Shown: one piece after another, positions 44,485-54,523 of the stretch | Layout: the number at the start of each line of letters is the position of its first letter | Numbering within the stretch: the first letter of the stretch is position 1 | NCBI RefSeq assembly: GCF_009939005.1 | Contig: NZ_JAACJS010000011.1 | Coordinates: 1 to 64,000, forward strand | Direction: 5' to 3' | Origin: Sediminibacterium roseum | Lineage (GTDB): Bacteria > Bacteroidota > Bacteroidia > Chitinophagales > Chitinophagaceae | DNA length: 64,000 nt | Program-made: the position numbers and the translations under genes | The notes under the pieces: generated by a model | The model's database searches: none | Told to the model about the DNA's origin: nothing | What the model saw: only the letters and a program-made list of their open reading frames with translations

Positions 44485-44817
44485 CTATAAATAATTCTCG
44501 ATCGAAGAGAGACTGATCGGTTTCTGCAATTTGGTGAAAACCGGCGCCACAGAATGGGGCAATGCATCGGCCGCACTAAAAAGCGTTATGCGCATCGATG
44601 GGTATTTCTGGTGAATCTTTTCAGCTTCTACCCAGCCATAGCCGTCGGGCAGGTTGTTGTCCAGCAGCACCACATCGGGGTGAACATCGTCCAGTTTCTT
44701 TAACCCGTCGGCAAGAGAGTGCGCGCAATCGACCGTATAGTCTTTCCGGCGGAGATAACTGCTGATCACCGTACACAGGTCAACTTCATCATCGATTATA
44801 AGTACACTTCTTGGCAT
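44485..44817 (-). CDS. Single-domain response regulator
   Basis: This 110-residue receiver domain has acidic residues D9/D10, phospho-acceptor D53 in LLDNNLPDGYG, serine in TLFSAAD and lysine in LQKPISL. There is no output domain. Such proteins pass phosphate or control other proteins by binding. No kinase is adjacent. It lies between the GH43 and the serine-hydrolase gene on the same strand. Confidence 0.9.
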   Translation of the reverse strand: MPRSVLIIDDEVDLCTVISSYLRRKDYTVDCAHSLADGLKKLDDVHPDVVLLDNNLPDGYGWVEAEKIHQKYPSMRITLFSAADALPHSVAPVFTKLQKPISLSSIENYL

Positions 44818-44915
44818 ACCCTATTAAAGTCAAATTCATGCCAACCCCATACCGTAGAAAGATTTGCCCGCGTTGTTAAAGAAATCTAAAGGGAAATGCA
44901 GTCTTTTTTCAAAAA

Positions 44916-46622
44916 TTAATCCACCCGCACAAAATCCATCATCTCCCCTTCTATCACAAACCGGTTGATCTTTCCCGCGGTATCCCTTGAAAATTTTACA
45001 AACCCGAAATCGTCTTTCTTTACGAACGGCAGTTGTATATCGTCCATCCTTGGATGAATGATCACCAGGTTACCGTTCCTGGTGCCGATCTGAAGAGAAG
45101 AACCGAGTTCCGGGGAAAAATAAGTACCCATGTATTCATCGAGCGGGATGTCTGCAGAACGCCGGGTATTCGATTCCATTTCCTGTAACACTGCCTCAGC
45201 ATTCGGTGTACGTGCAAGCGAAGGTATATTAGGGCGGGCATCTAAAAAAAGATCTCCTATTTTTGTTGCCCTTCCGTAACTCGCATCGTTGTCGTCGTTG
45301 CTGAGGTAAACAACAGCCAGTCCCTCGCCGGGAAAACGGGCGATCGATGTACGGAAACCGGTGAACAGGCCAAGATGGTCTATCTTATCGAAGCTTTTGT
45401 ATTTTGCAATGTTGTTTCCAAAACCGTAGGGCACTTGCTTCCCATCGTTCAATACCCCTTTCGAAGCAAGCATCTGCTCCATACCTGGTGTGATGAGCTG
45501 TTTGGTGTTGAAACTGTTCAGCCATTTCAACAGGTCGTTCATGTTTGAATTACAACCCTGCGATCCAACAACCGTGTTGTTCTGCAGCCGTTGTTCAAAA
45601 CCTTCAGCAGCCGGTTTATAGCTAACCACTTTGTTGTTGTAGAGCCCACCGGCTTTTTCTTTGAAGAAGGTTGCATTCATCTGCAAAGGATCAAAAACAT
45701 TTTCCTTCATCCACGATGCAAACGATTGTTTGGTTACGCGGGCAACCAGGCTTGCCAGCAGGCTGTAATTGGTGTTGCTGTAACTGTATCTTTCGCCGGG
45801 TGCAAACTTCAAATGTTTTTGGTTGATGGCGAAACGGAGCACCATCTCCTGCGTTACCACATCTTCCGGCGTTAACCCCATAAACTGGAAACACGATACA
45901 AAATCACGGATCCCGCTTGTGTGGTGTACGAGGTGTGCGATGGTGATCGTTTTTCCGTAGTCCGGCAATTCGGGAATGTATTTCCTGATGTCGTCTTCAA
46001 TAGCGATCAGCTTCCTGTCTGCCAGCATGGCAATGGCAAATGCAGTAAACTGCTTGGAAACAGAAGCAAGATCGAACATCGCATCCGGCCCTATCTTTTG
46101 CATGGCATCGAGGTTGGCGTAGCCTTTGTAATCCTCAAACACTATCCTGTTGTCTTTGATCACCATAACCGCGGCCCCGGGGCCGTTGCCCTCGTACCAG
46201 CTGTCAAAAAGCTGGTGCGCCTTGCCGGGTTTGTTGGCCTTCATTTTTTCTATTTTGTTCAGCGTGATGGTATACTCACCTGAAACGGGTTTAACAAAGT
46301 TCCAGTGAACGGATATTTTATAGTCGCCGCTTGTGTCGGCGATGATGTTGACCACTTCTTTGTGCCCGGTGCCGTTGTCATCAACCACTTGCCGAAGACT
46401 GTCGTTCGGCCCGCGCACCACTGCATAAAGGCTCACCTGTTTTTGGAACAGCGAGATGCTTGCCATCTCGTTCTTACGGAGATGAATGGTATAAACTTCG
46501 GGTTGTAAAGCAGAAAGGGTGGCCGCGACCGTTTTGCCGGGCACGAGTTTTACCTGGGCCCGGAGCGCTGCACAACATACAAGACAAGACAACAGGAGTT
46601 GAAAACGGATGATCTTTCCCAT
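44916..46622 (-). CDS. Serine hydrolase of the beta-lactamase/class C family
   Basis: This 568-residue protein has a signal peptide (1-22). An N-terminal domain (about 24-125) with Ig-like strands follows, then a beta-lactamase-type domain (about 140-460) with SVSK (S187, K190) and YSN (Y281-N283), and a C-terminal extension (about 465-568). The family includes esterases, D-aminopeptidases and class C beta-lactamases; a resistance role is not implied. It is periplasmic or secreted. The protein is probably transcribed with the receiver gene downstream (98 nt apart), but this is not certain. Confidence 0.9.
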   Translation of the reverse strand: MGKIIRFQLLLSCLVCCAALRAQVKLVPGKTVAATLSALQPEVYTIHLRKNEMASISLFQKQVSLYAVVRGPNDSLRQVVDDNGTGHKEVVNIIADTSGDYKISVHWNFVKPVSGEYTITLNKIEKMKANKPGKAHQLFDSWYEGNGPGAAVMVIKDNRIVFEDYKGYANLDAMQKIGPDAMFDLASVSKQFTAFAIAMLADRKLIAIEDDIRKYIPELPDYGKTITIAHLVHHTSGIRDFVSCFQFMGLTPEDVVTQEMVLRFAINQKHLKFAPGERYSYSNTNYSLLASLVARVTKQSFASWMKENVFDPLQMNATFFKEKAGGLYNNKVVSYKPAAEGFEQRLQNNTVVGSQGCNSNMNDLLKWLNSFNTKQLITPGMEQMLASKGVLNDGKQVPYGFGNNIAKYKSFDKIDHLGLFTGFRTSIARFPGEGLAVVYLSNDDNDASYGRATKIGDLFLDARPNIPSLARTPNAEAVLQEMESNTRRSADIPLDEYMGTYFSPELGSSLQIGTRNGNLVIIHPRMDDIQLPFVKKDDFGFVKFSRDTAGKINRFVIEGEMMDFVRVD

Positions 46623-46760
46623 AACTACAGAACCTTGTTTTTTGAAAAAGGTTACTGTGAAGAGGCTGAAAAATGCAAAAGGTTCGGAAGCATGCGGTCT
46701 TTTATGGGCATTGAAACAACCGTCGCCCGGATCGCGTCAACCCTGTTTGCCATGAACCAT

Positions 46761-46794
46761 AAAAAAAAGGGAAATGCTTTCGCATTTCCCTTTC
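46761..46794 (-). terminator. Rho-independent terminator after the susC-susD operon
   Basis: A perfect 12-bp stem (AAAGGGAAATGC, 46766-46777 with 46782-46793) is followed on the minus strand by an eight-T run. It lies 34 nt past the stop of the last gene of the operon at 46828. Confidence 0.88.
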
Positions 46795-46827
46795 CTTATT
46801 CAGCCGGGACAACCCGGTACTGGTGTT

Positions 46828-47358
46828 TTAGTTTTTAACGTAGTAACGGGCGGTTTCGCTGAACAGCGGCATCTGCGCCACACCTGCGCCGGTTCCTGAA
46901 ACACCTGCCGGGAAGGCTTCGTATTTCTTGTCACCGTAGTAGATGTCTACACCGAAATCGTAGTAGTCGTTGTTTACACCGTTCGCGCCAAACAAGGCAA
47001 CCAGTTCGGCACCTGTGAAGGTGAACTGGGTTGGGTACGCAGTTGCTGCGTTTGCCTTGTAAACTTTTACGTTGTTGTTGTTTACAGCAGTAGCTGTATT
47101 GTTTTTCCGTACGGCGATGTCAATCTTTGTTGGCACCATGCCGGCAAAATAGTTGCTTACCGTGAATTTTGCCGTGAACGTGGCCTGTGTAGCAACACGG
47201 ATCGTATCGTTGGCAACATCTTTTGCAGTTGAAATGGCCGGAACCTTCTCCGTGGTCACCCTGTTGGGAATGGCGCCATCGTCTTTCTTACAACTGGTGA
47301 ACGCTACGATGGCTCCCAGTGCAACTGACAGTAGAATATTTATTTTTTTCATTTTCAT
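46828..47358 (-). CDS. Small lipoprotein of the susCD operon
   Basis: This 176-residue protein has a lipoprotein signal ending in AFTSCKK. The rest is beta-rich with many Asn, Ala and Val (about 30-176) and no family I can name. It is the third gene of the susC-susD locus, 40 nt after susD. By position it could be a surface-exposed binding protein, but this is only a guess from context. Confidence 0.7.
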   Translation of the reverse strand: MKMKKINILLSVALGAIVAFTSCKKDDGAIPNRVTTEKVPAISTAKDVANDTIRVATQATFTAKFTVSNYFAGMVPTKIDIAVRKNNTATAVNNNNVKVYKANAATAYPTQFTFTGAELVALFGANGVNNDYYDFGVDIYYGDKKYEAFPAGVSGTGAGVAQMPLFSETARYYVKN

Positions 47359-47398
47359 AATCTGTTAAGTTATTAATGATTCATTCTTTCCATTACGA

Positions 47399-49072
47399 TC
47401 AAGGCTGCCAGAACACTTTAAATGACTCAGGGATCTTTTGTGGCGGAGCATTTGGATTCAGTGCAATCTCATTCGTGTTGAATGGAAGAGACCATGGATA
47501 TTTCTTGTCGTTCGAAACCGGCGTTACCTTTCCATCAGGCGCTGTAACGCTGCTCACTGTTCCTTCCGGAGCAGGTGCGAACAGTACCGGGAATTTGGTC
47601 CTTCTGTAATCATTATAGTTATCAAATGGATTCTCGATCCTGTTGATCCATTTTTCAGTCATGATCAGTTCCAGTTGTTTTCCAGGGTTGGCATCAAACG
47701 CTGCGAGCACGGCTGCTTTGTAAGTAGTGGCTGCTGCTGTTGTTGCTGCGATAGAAGGCACTGTTTGCGGAGCACCTGCAGTTCCCGGTTTAACATAGGT
47801 GGTGATGTAATATTCCATCTGGTTGAAAGAAGCATCGATCGCAGCTGCGAAAGAAGCCCTTGCGGTTCCTGTTGTTACCACACCTGCCTGTTGCAGCTCT
47901 GCTTCAATGAACAGGCGGTCTGCATAAGAGATGAATGTGTGTGGAAGGGCACCTGTACCCGCTACAGCGCCACCGCCGAGGGCAGTGATCGATTTACCGG
48001 CACCATCTTCGTAACGGCCACCTACAGGGTAGATACCGAGCAAAGAATAGGTTGCGCTGTTTGAACCATCACGGCAGTTACCGTTTGATCCGAACCAGAT
48101 CGTAACAAATCCGCCATCGCGGTATTCTGTACAGTTCTCTGGTGCAGCACCCGGTAATTTCTGGTTGTAGATGTAGTAAGGAAGACGTGGATCCGCGATA
48201 CCTGTAAGTATACCTGGGTTCGTTCCTTTCATGATCTCATACATCCATGGGCTGAACAACTGTCCACCACGCTGTGTAGCGTTGTAGTCGCCGTAGCCTG
48301 GGTGACGGTCATCGGTAGTTCCGTTCGGACCATAAGGAAGGATGAAGTTCTCAGACTGTTGGTTGATCAATGATGCAGGAGTAGCGAGCAATGCTGTAAC
48401 AGCAGCTTTCACATCCTGAACCAGGCGTACCTGGTTGTACATTTTCAATTTGAGTGTGTTGGCGGCTTTGATCCAGTTTGCCAGGTTCCCTTTGTAGATG
48501 TAATCATCTGCAGCAGGTTTTGAAGGCTGAACGGCAGTGCTGTTCAGGTCGGCAATACCTTCATCGATCATCGCAAACAGTTTAGGATAAACCGTTGCGC
48601 CTTTGTCGAATTTAGGAGCTACAACACCTTCAGAGAATTTATCGTGGTCGGTGAAAACGATATCACCAAAAATATCAACCAATACACTGTAAGCATACGC
48701 TTTCATGATCTTGGCGATACCTACATATGCAAAACGGCTCTCTGTTGTACCACGTGCAATGATCACATTAAGATTGGTGATCGCATTGTACATGCTGGTC
48801 CAGGTACCATCTGTTGTTCCACCGTACCTGTCGGCCGCAACACGCCCGATGGTTTGGTGTGTGTAAACAGATGTAACGCCACCGAGGGTGGAACCGAGTG
48901 CGGTTGCATTACCGATAGACCTTTCAGCGCCGCTCAACAGGAGTGAAATGGGAACGTTGGTGGGGCTGTTCAGGTTTTTGTTTACATCGAGGAATTTCTT
49001 GCAACCTGTTCCCACAAGTGCAAGCATTGCCAGCGCTGTAAACGAGTATATTATATTTTTTCTCTTTCTCAT
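47399..49072 (-). CDS. SusD/RagB-family surface lipoprotein
   Basis: This 557-residue protein has a lipobox GTGCKKF (about residue 24) followed by the KFLDVNKNLNSPTNVPISLL opening typical of the SusD-like_2 group. The helical TPR-like scaffold includes AKIMKAYAYSVLVDIFGDIV and KTANTLKLKMYNQVRL-type helices. It acts as the lid on the SusC channel and binds glycan or peptide before uptake. The substrate cannot be read off. It begins 24 nt after susC. Confidence 0.93.
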   Translation of the reverse strand: MRKRKNIIYSFTALAMLALVGTGCKKFLDVNKNLNSPTNVPISLLLSGAERSIGNATALGSTLGGVTSVYTHQTIGRVAADRYGGTTDGTWTSMYNAITNLNVIIARGTTESRFAYVGIAKIMKAYAYSVLVDIFGDIVFTDHDKFSEGVVAPKFDKGATVYPKLFAMIDEGIADLNSTAVQPSKPAADDYIYKGNLANWIKAANTLKLKMYNQVRLVQDVKAAVTALLATPASLINQQSENFILPYGPNGTTDDRHPGYGDYNATQRGGQLFSPWMYEIMKGTNPGILTGIADPRLPYYIYNQKLPGAAPENCTEYRDGGFVTIWFGSNGNCRDGSNSATYSLLGIYPVGGRYEDGAGKSITALGGGAVAGTGALPHTFISYADRLFIEAELQQAGVVTTGTARASFAAAIDASFNQMEYYITTYVKPGTAGAPQTVPSIAATTAAATTYKAAVLAAFDANPGKQLELIMTEKWINRIENPFDNYNDYRRTKFPVLFAPAPEGTVSSVTAPDGKVTPVSNDKKYPWSLPFNTNEIALNPNAPPQKIPESFKVFWQP

Positions 49073-49096
49073 AATTTAAAATTTACGTAGTGATTA

Positions 49097-52000
49097 TTAG
49101 AAAGTTACGTTCAAGTTGATACCGTATCTTTTTGTACTTGGCGCACCACCGGTTTCCACACCCTGTGCATTGGCACTTGTTGTAGAGTTGATATCCGGAT
49201 CGAAGTGAGTGAACTTAGGCAGGTTTGGCGCAAGGAACCAGAGGTTACGGCCGCTGAGCGACAAAGTAACGTTGGTCAGCTTGAGTTTGCGCACGATGTT
49301 CTGTGGCAAAGAATAGCCTAAAGAAACCTCTCTCAGCCTGTACACAGTACCATCAAATACTGAATACTCGAAAGAACCGTTTGTTGCGAAGCTCGCACCT
49401 GTACCTTGTGTAAAGAACAGGTCGTTTGTGGTTACCCTTGTCTGGTTAGGGATGAATTTACCGCCTGAGGTCAATGGAACATAGTGTGCTTTACCATCTG
49501 CACCAATTACCTGGTTAGGGTTGGCGTATACACCTACGATCACACGGCTGGTTTCCCTGTCGTATGTATCCATGGTTACACCACGGCCCAGCATACCGCT
49601 GATTGTTTCAGAGTAGAAACGGCCGCCTTGTGACCAATCCCAGAGAACGTTCAGTTGCAGTCCTTTCCAGTTGAAAGTATTTGTCAGACCTAATTTGAAA
49701 TCAGGTGTAGGATCGCCAACGATACCTTCGTTCGGTTCGTTCAGCGGCATACCAGATGTTGGGTGGATCAATACCTGTCCGTCGTCTGTACGTGCAGTAA
49801 ATGATCCTCTCAGGTAACCGTAAGGCATTCCTGGTTCAGCCCAGTTGTAACCACCCACCTGGAACCTTGTGATTCCCTGTGTGAGTTCTGTAACGATGTT
49901 TTTGTTTTTGGTGAAGATCGCTCTCACTGTCCACTGGAAATCTTTGCTTGCTACCGGTTTAAGATCCAATGCAGCTTCGATACCTTCGTTTTTGATACCA
50001 CCGATGTTGGTATAGGTGGTTGTGTAACCTGTTGTTACAGGCACGCTCACACCGTAGATGAGTTTGGAAGATCTTTTGTCATACCATGTTACTTCGAAAC
50101 CTACCCTTCCTTTGAACATACGGAACTCTGTACCGATCTCGAACTCCCTTGTAAACTCGGGGGTCAGGTTTGGATCGTAAGCAGTACCATCTTTTGTTGA
50201 GTAAGGCTGGCCGAGGAAACCTGTTGCGCTGAGGTTGAAGAGCGCTTCACCGTTCTGCGGATCTGCATCTTTACCCACTCTCGCAAAACCTGCACGGAGC
50301 TTACCGTAGTCGAGCCAGTTGGATTTCATTTTCAACGCATCCGTGAAGATCAAAGTTCCTGATACCGCCGGGTAGAAGTACGCTGCGTTTTTGTATGGCA
50401 GCGTAGACGTGATATCGGTTCTTGCAGTTGCGTTTAAGAATGCATAGTTTTTGTAACCCAATGTCGCATCAGCAAAGAAACCTACGATCCTCCTGTTTGA
50501 TCTGCTGTCAGAATTCAAACGCTGAACGGTCGTATTTGTCAAAGTGTATAAACCGGGAATTACAAAGTTCACACCCTGTACGGTCTGGTTGCGTGTTGTT
50601 CTTGAGTTGATATCGTTACCTACTTTCACATCCAGTGTAAAGATGTTAGAGATCTTAGGTGTATAGATGGCTACCAAGGTAGACTGGAGCTCTTGTCTCC
50701 TGTAAACCTGTTCTGTGATGTTACCGAGGTCGTTATCAGAACCACCGTAAGAAGACTTATCGATGATCTGATCCCTGAAGAGTGCATAGCTGTTCACACC
50801 CGCATTGTAGTTGATGGTGAACGTGCTGCTGAAACGGTAAGAAGCCCTGAAGCTTGCTACCAGGCGGTCTTCATACGAAGTGATGGTATTGTGGTACGCA
50901 CCCCAAACCGGGTTTGTATACTGTCCATCGTTGAAACCGATCTGGCGGCCCGCCCTTGTTTCTGAAGGGAACCCTACGATATCCCAGTTACGCGCCATAG
51001 TATAAGTACGGCCCCACTGTGATACGAAACTTTGTGCGGCCCCGATGAAGCCACCCAATTGTTTAGACCTTGTATAGCTCATGGTACCGCCGATGGTTAA
51101 TTTACCAACTGCAGTTTGTCCACCAACACTGATGCTGTTCTTTGAATAATTAGAGTTGGTGATGTAACCGTTCTGGTCAACGCGAGACAATGTCATGTTG
51201 AAAAGAGAGTTGCCTTCACCGCCATTCATACTAACTGAATGTTCCATGAGGTTACCTGTTTTGAAGAGGTTCTTCACGTTATCAGGGTATGCTTTGTAAG
51301 CGATCTTTCCACCAGGGAAAAGTTCAGGGTAAGCGGCAACCATAGAAGCCCAGGTAGAACCAGGGATCGAGTCAACGCCTGAAGTAGTTTTTGCGATCAC
51401 ATCGCCTGTTGTGTTGTAAACGTTACCGAGGCCGAATCTTGCACCCCATGAACCGTTAGACGCCTGCACGCGGAAGTTGGCACCGGCACCGTAAGTATTC
51501 TGGAACTCGGGGATGTCAGCAACTTTCTCGATGCTGTAACCGGCTTTGTAAGTAACGTTCAAAGATTTTGCACCTTTCTTAGGAGCGCCCGATTTTGTAA
51601 CGATCATGATAACACCGTTCGCGGCCCTTGAACCGTACAGCGCCGAAGCGGCCGCACCTTTCAGAACGTTGATCGATTCGATATCGTTCGGATCGATGTT
51701 ACCGATACCCGAACCATACGTACCACCCGCGGTGAACGGGTTAGAAGTGTTTACCACATCATTGCTGTAAGGCAAACCATCCACAACGATCAAAGGCTCA
51801 CCACCACTGAACGAAGTAACACCACGGATCTGCATACGGGCTGCAGCACCGGGAGCACCTTGTCCTGCGCGGATGTCGAGACCCGGTACTTTACCTGCGA
51901 GGGCAGACAAAAGATTGGGCTCTGATTTCTGGAGCACCGCGTCCGATTTGATCGAGGTTACGGCATAACCGAGAGATTTCTCAGAACGTTTGATACCGAG

Positions 52001-52324
52001 GGCTGTTACCACAACTTCAGCCAGAGAAGGATCTGATAAAACGAGTGAAACGTTGGCAGTAGTTCCTGAAACGGTTACTTCTTTAGTAGTGTAACCTACG
52101 CTGGAGATCACTAAAACATCTCCTCTTGAAGCGTTGATCCGGTAGAAACCATCCGAATTGGCCGCGGTGCCCGCAGTTTTTTTCGACTTGATCACAACCG
52201 ACGCCGAAGGAATTGGAGCTCCCTTCTCATCTGTCACCCTTCCTGAAACGGCGAGGGTCTGTGCTTTACCTGCTATCACAAAGCATAGCATTGTCAGCAG
52301 GAGGCTGGACACAATTTTTCTCAT
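49097..52324 (-). CDS. SusC/RagA-family TonB-linked outer-membrane transporter
   Basis: This 1,075-residue protein has a signal peptide ending at AGKAQ. The carboxypeptidase-regulatory domain spans about 25-105 (VSGRVTDEKGAPIPSASVVI). The plug domain includes LLSALAGKVPGLDIRAG and GGEPLIVVDGLPYSNDV. A 22-strand-type barrel follows, ending in the YGINLNVTF signature with C-terminal Phe. The start at 52324 is preferred to an upstream ATG at 52363. It is the first gene of the operon susC-susD-lipoprotein. No sigma/anti-sigma regulator or hydrolase lies next to it. Confidence 0.95.
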   Translation of the reverse strand: MRKIVSSLLLTMLCFVIAGKAQTLAVSGRVTDEKGAPIPSASVVIKSKKTAGTAANSDGFYRINASRGDVLVISSVGYTTKEVTVSGTTANVSLVLSDPSLAEVVVTALGIKRSEKSLGYAVTSIKSDAVLQKSEPNLLSALAGKVPGLDIRAGQGAPGAAARMQIRGVTSFSGGEPLIVVDGLPYSNDVVNTSNPFTAGGTYGSGIGNIDPNDIESINVLKGAAASALYGSRAANGVIMIVTKSGAPKKGAKSLNVTYKAGYSIEKVADIPEFQNTYGAGANFRVQASNGSWGARFGLGNVYNTTGDVIAKTTSGVDSIPGSTWASMVAAYPELFPGGKIAYKAYPDNVKNLFKTGNLMEHSVSMNGGEGNSLFNMTLSRVDQNGYITNSNYSKNSISVGGQTAVGKLTIGGTMSYTRSKQLGGFIGAAQSFVSQWGRTYTMARNWDIVGFPSETRAGRQIGFNDGQYTNPVWGAYHNTITSYEDRLVASFRASYRFSSTFTINYNAGVNSYALFRDQIIDKSSYGGSDNDLGNITEQVYRRQELQSTLVAIYTPKISNIFTLDVKVGNDINSRTTRNQTVQGVNFVIPGLYTLTNTTVQRLNSDSRSNRRIVGFFADATLGYKNYAFLNATARTDITSTLPYKNAAYFYPAVSGTLIFTDALKMKSNWLDYGKLRAGFARVGKDADPQNGEALFNLSATGFLGQPYSTKDGTAYDPNLTPEFTREFEIGTEFRMFKGRVGFEVTWYDKRSSKLIYGVSVPVTTGYTTTYTNIGGIKNEGIEAALDLKPVASKDFQWTVRAIFTKNKNIVTELTQGITRFQVGGYNWAEPGMPYGYLRGSFTARTDDGQVLIHPTSGMPLNEPNEGIVGDPTPDFKLGLTNTFNWKGLQLNVLWDWSQGGRFYSETISGMLGRGVTMDTYDRETSRVIVGVYANPNQVIGADGKAHYVPLTSGGKFIPNQTRVTTNDLFFTQGTGASFATNGSFEYSVFDGTVYRLREVSLGYSLPQNIVRKLKLTNVTLSLSGRNLWFLAPNLPKFTHFDPDINSTTSANAQGVETGGAPSTKRYGINLNVTF

Positions 52325-52994
52325 GTTGTTTTGTTGTTTTGGTTTAGAATAACTATTAGGCATTCGCCATAAACCGATTTGTGCAGAACCGGTTTACAGT
52401 TCTTTAAAAATTTAATTTAGGACTTTTTCTTGCAACCGGAACAAATTATCTCAATTGCGTTTTTTCCATAATGTGTTTATTTTTTGATAAATGATTGTTA
52501 AATATAAAGCGGTAGACATAACCGCTGATGAAATCGCTGCGCGTTTTTTGAAAAATGTGGATATTTAAGCGAATTATTAATAATTAATATTTTTATAATC
52601 TGTTTATTTTTTACGAGAACCTGCATTTCTGAGAATCCGGTTATGTTAATTTTCTATTATTATTATTTTATTTTATCAGTTAGTGATGGCGCGGGTCCCC
52701 AGCCTTGCCCGTTTGTTTCAAAAACAAATTTGTGATAGACAAAGGCAGGAGTTGCCGCCGCCCGGGCCGGGACGAATCAAAAAATCCCGGTGTTCCGGGT
52801 AACAAAAATGTAAACATTTTTATTTACATCATATGAACTTCAATGTAAATTTTTACCGGTTACCACGAGATTAAAGGGCGATTAAAATGCATCCCTGCCC
52901 GTTATTCATCGATCAAAACCTTTCATCCATTTTACGCGTGGGTTGGATTTGTACCAAAACCTCCCTCATCTGAATAAGTGTCTACCTTTAGGTT
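52325..52994. other. 670-nt AT-rich gene-free region with inverted repeats
   Basis: No gene is seen. Small hairpins occur: AGCGGT/ACCGCT (52508-52526), TTTACAT/ATGTAAA (52823-52849), AAAAATGT/ACATTTTT (52804-52821), and an outer GGTAAC/GTTACC pair (52798-52864). A GC-rich patch lies at about 52685-52800. It is probably the promoter region for susC and the divergent gene. Confidence 0.5.
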
Positions 52995-53762
52995 ATGCAG
53001 GAACCGACTCATTTCGTGGCAGAAGATTCGATCGTAAGAAAGATCTGGGGCAGTTCAGATACCATCCTTTTTATTTTTGCAGGATCGGCCGCAGAATTTG
53101 CCCTGAACAAGGCGGTGGATTGGCTCTATTATACCGGCAGGCTACCGGCTGACCCTTTGGGACGGCTGTTCTCTACCGTTGCGTATGCAAAAATGATCGT
53201 CTTCTCCCCGACCGAAACCGCTAACCATGCCATCGACAAAATCACTTCGATACATGGCGGCATCGAAAACGCACGCAACGCGAAGATTCCAGACTGGGCA
53301 TACCGCGACGTGTTGTACATGCTCATCTATTATTCCATCGTATCCTATGAATTGCTTGAACGCAAACTCAGTTCCACCGAAAAAGAAGAAGTATACGATG
53401 TGTTCCACCGCATGGGTACACGCATGGGTTTGCGTGAACTCCCGGGCAATTACAACAACTGGCTTCTCTCGCGCGCGCAGCACCTCGAGAACGATCTCAC
53501 AAAAAGTAAGTATACAGGCGATCTCTACCTGCAATACCGCAAACACCTGGGCGCAGTTCGATACACGCTGCTACTCGATGCCCAGAAAATGATCCTGCCA
53601 AACCGCGCCAAAGAACTGCTCGGCATGAGCGGAACCCAATGGCTGCGGCCCGTTGTTCCCCTATACAGGATCATAAAGAAATTGCGCGGCGATCGTTGGA
53701 TCAAGCACATTCTTCTTCCCAAAAAATACAAGGAACAGGTATTCGGGCTGGATGAAAAATGA
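52995..53762 (+). CDS. DUF2236 / MpaB-like oxygenase-family protein
   Basis: This 255-residue protein fits the ER-bound oxygenase MpaB / rubber oxygenase (DUF2236) family. It has an early FAGSAAEFALNKAVDWLYY helix, then FSTVAYAKMIVFSPTETANHAI, IHGGIENAR and a YRDVLYMLIYYSIVSYE stretch. Family members bind heme through conserved histidines and act as oxygenases; which histidines coordinate here cannot be proved by eye. It is divergent from the susC operon and convergent with a receiver gene, 65 nt away. Probably monocistronic. Confidence 0.75.
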   Translation: MQEPTHFVAEDSIVRKIWGSSDTILFIFAGSAAEFALNKAVDWLYYTGRLPADPLGRLFSTVAYAKMIVFSPTETANHAIDKITSIHGGIENARNAKIPDWAYRDVLYMLIYYSIVSYELLERKLSSTEKEEVYDVFHRMGTRMGLRELPGNYNNWLLSRAQHLENDLTKSKYTGDLYLQYRKHLGAVRYTLLLDAQKMILPNRAKELLGMSGTQWLRPVVPLYRIIKKLRGDRWIKHILLPKKYKEQVFGLDEK

Positions 53763-53827
53763 ATAAAACCGACGGATGGATAAATGTTGCGCCTCAAAAA
53801 ATCTTCCTCTCTTAGTGTTATCGGAGT

Positions 53828-54265
53828 TTAGCTGCTGAATTTACGTATGGCAGAACGCAGGTTTACCAGGGAGCCACCATGCAGGTGATCACTTATGGTT
53901 GAAAGGATCGAGATCAATGTTGAAAAACTTTCCGGCTTTCTCAGGAAACAAAGCGCGCCCATTTCCTCCGCTCTCTGTTCTTCCAGTTGCTGATCGGATG
54001 TGCTGTAGATGATTACGGGGATGTGTTTTATCTCTTCAATTTTCTTCAAGGCTTCCAAACACCGCCAGCCATTCATCAGCGGCATGTTGAGATCCAGAAA
54101 AATGATATCGGGCCTCGCCACTTTCTGTTCAATCAACTGGTTGATGAGCTGCAAGCCGTCCAGCGCCTTGTCAAACACGATCGACCTGTCCAGCTCCGCA
54201 AGTGCGGCCGCAAACAACTCATGGTCGTCGCTGTCATCGTCGGCGAGAAGAAATGTTTGTGACAT
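53828..54265 (-). CDS. Single-domain response regulator
   Basis: This 145-residue receiver has acidic D9-D11, phospho-acceptor D58 in FLDLNMPLMNGWR, and lysine in LRKPES. The insertion of extra residues (LQLINQLIEQK) is like the receiver type common in Bacteroidota that pairs with light- or PAS-sensor hybrid kinases. No kinase is adjacent. The gene follows the alcohol dehydrogenase, 258 nt downstream of it on the same strand, with nothing recognised in the gap. Confidence 0.9.
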   Translation of the reverse strand: MSQTFLLADDDSDDHELFAAALAELDRSIVFDKALDGLQLINQLIEQKVARPDIIFLDLNMPLMNGWRCLEALKKIEEIKHIPVIIYSTSDQQLEEQRAEEMGALCFLRKPESFSTLISILSTISDHLHGGSLVNLRSAIRKFSS

Positions 54266-54523
54266 CGGTCTGGATTTTAGGTTGGATTCGCATAGTAAAG
54301 GTAAACTTTAATTCTGCGGATTGCAACAGTCAAAGTCATCTAATTGTAAACAAATATTTCGTTTTGATGACCACTGCTTTTTTGTTGCACGCGTTCCACT
54401 TTTTCACTGCCGATGGCCGATCCAAAAAAAATTGCCGCAGCTTAAAGCAGCATACCGGAACAAACCGGCACCTGCCAACTGCAGCAATCGTTGTTACTCA
54501 CTTGTATCCATCATTCCAAACTG

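Noticed and set aside
52685..52800. GC-rich patch in the AT-rich gap upstream of susC
   Set aside because: No ORF, tRNA or known RNA structure seen; treated as part of the gene-free region.
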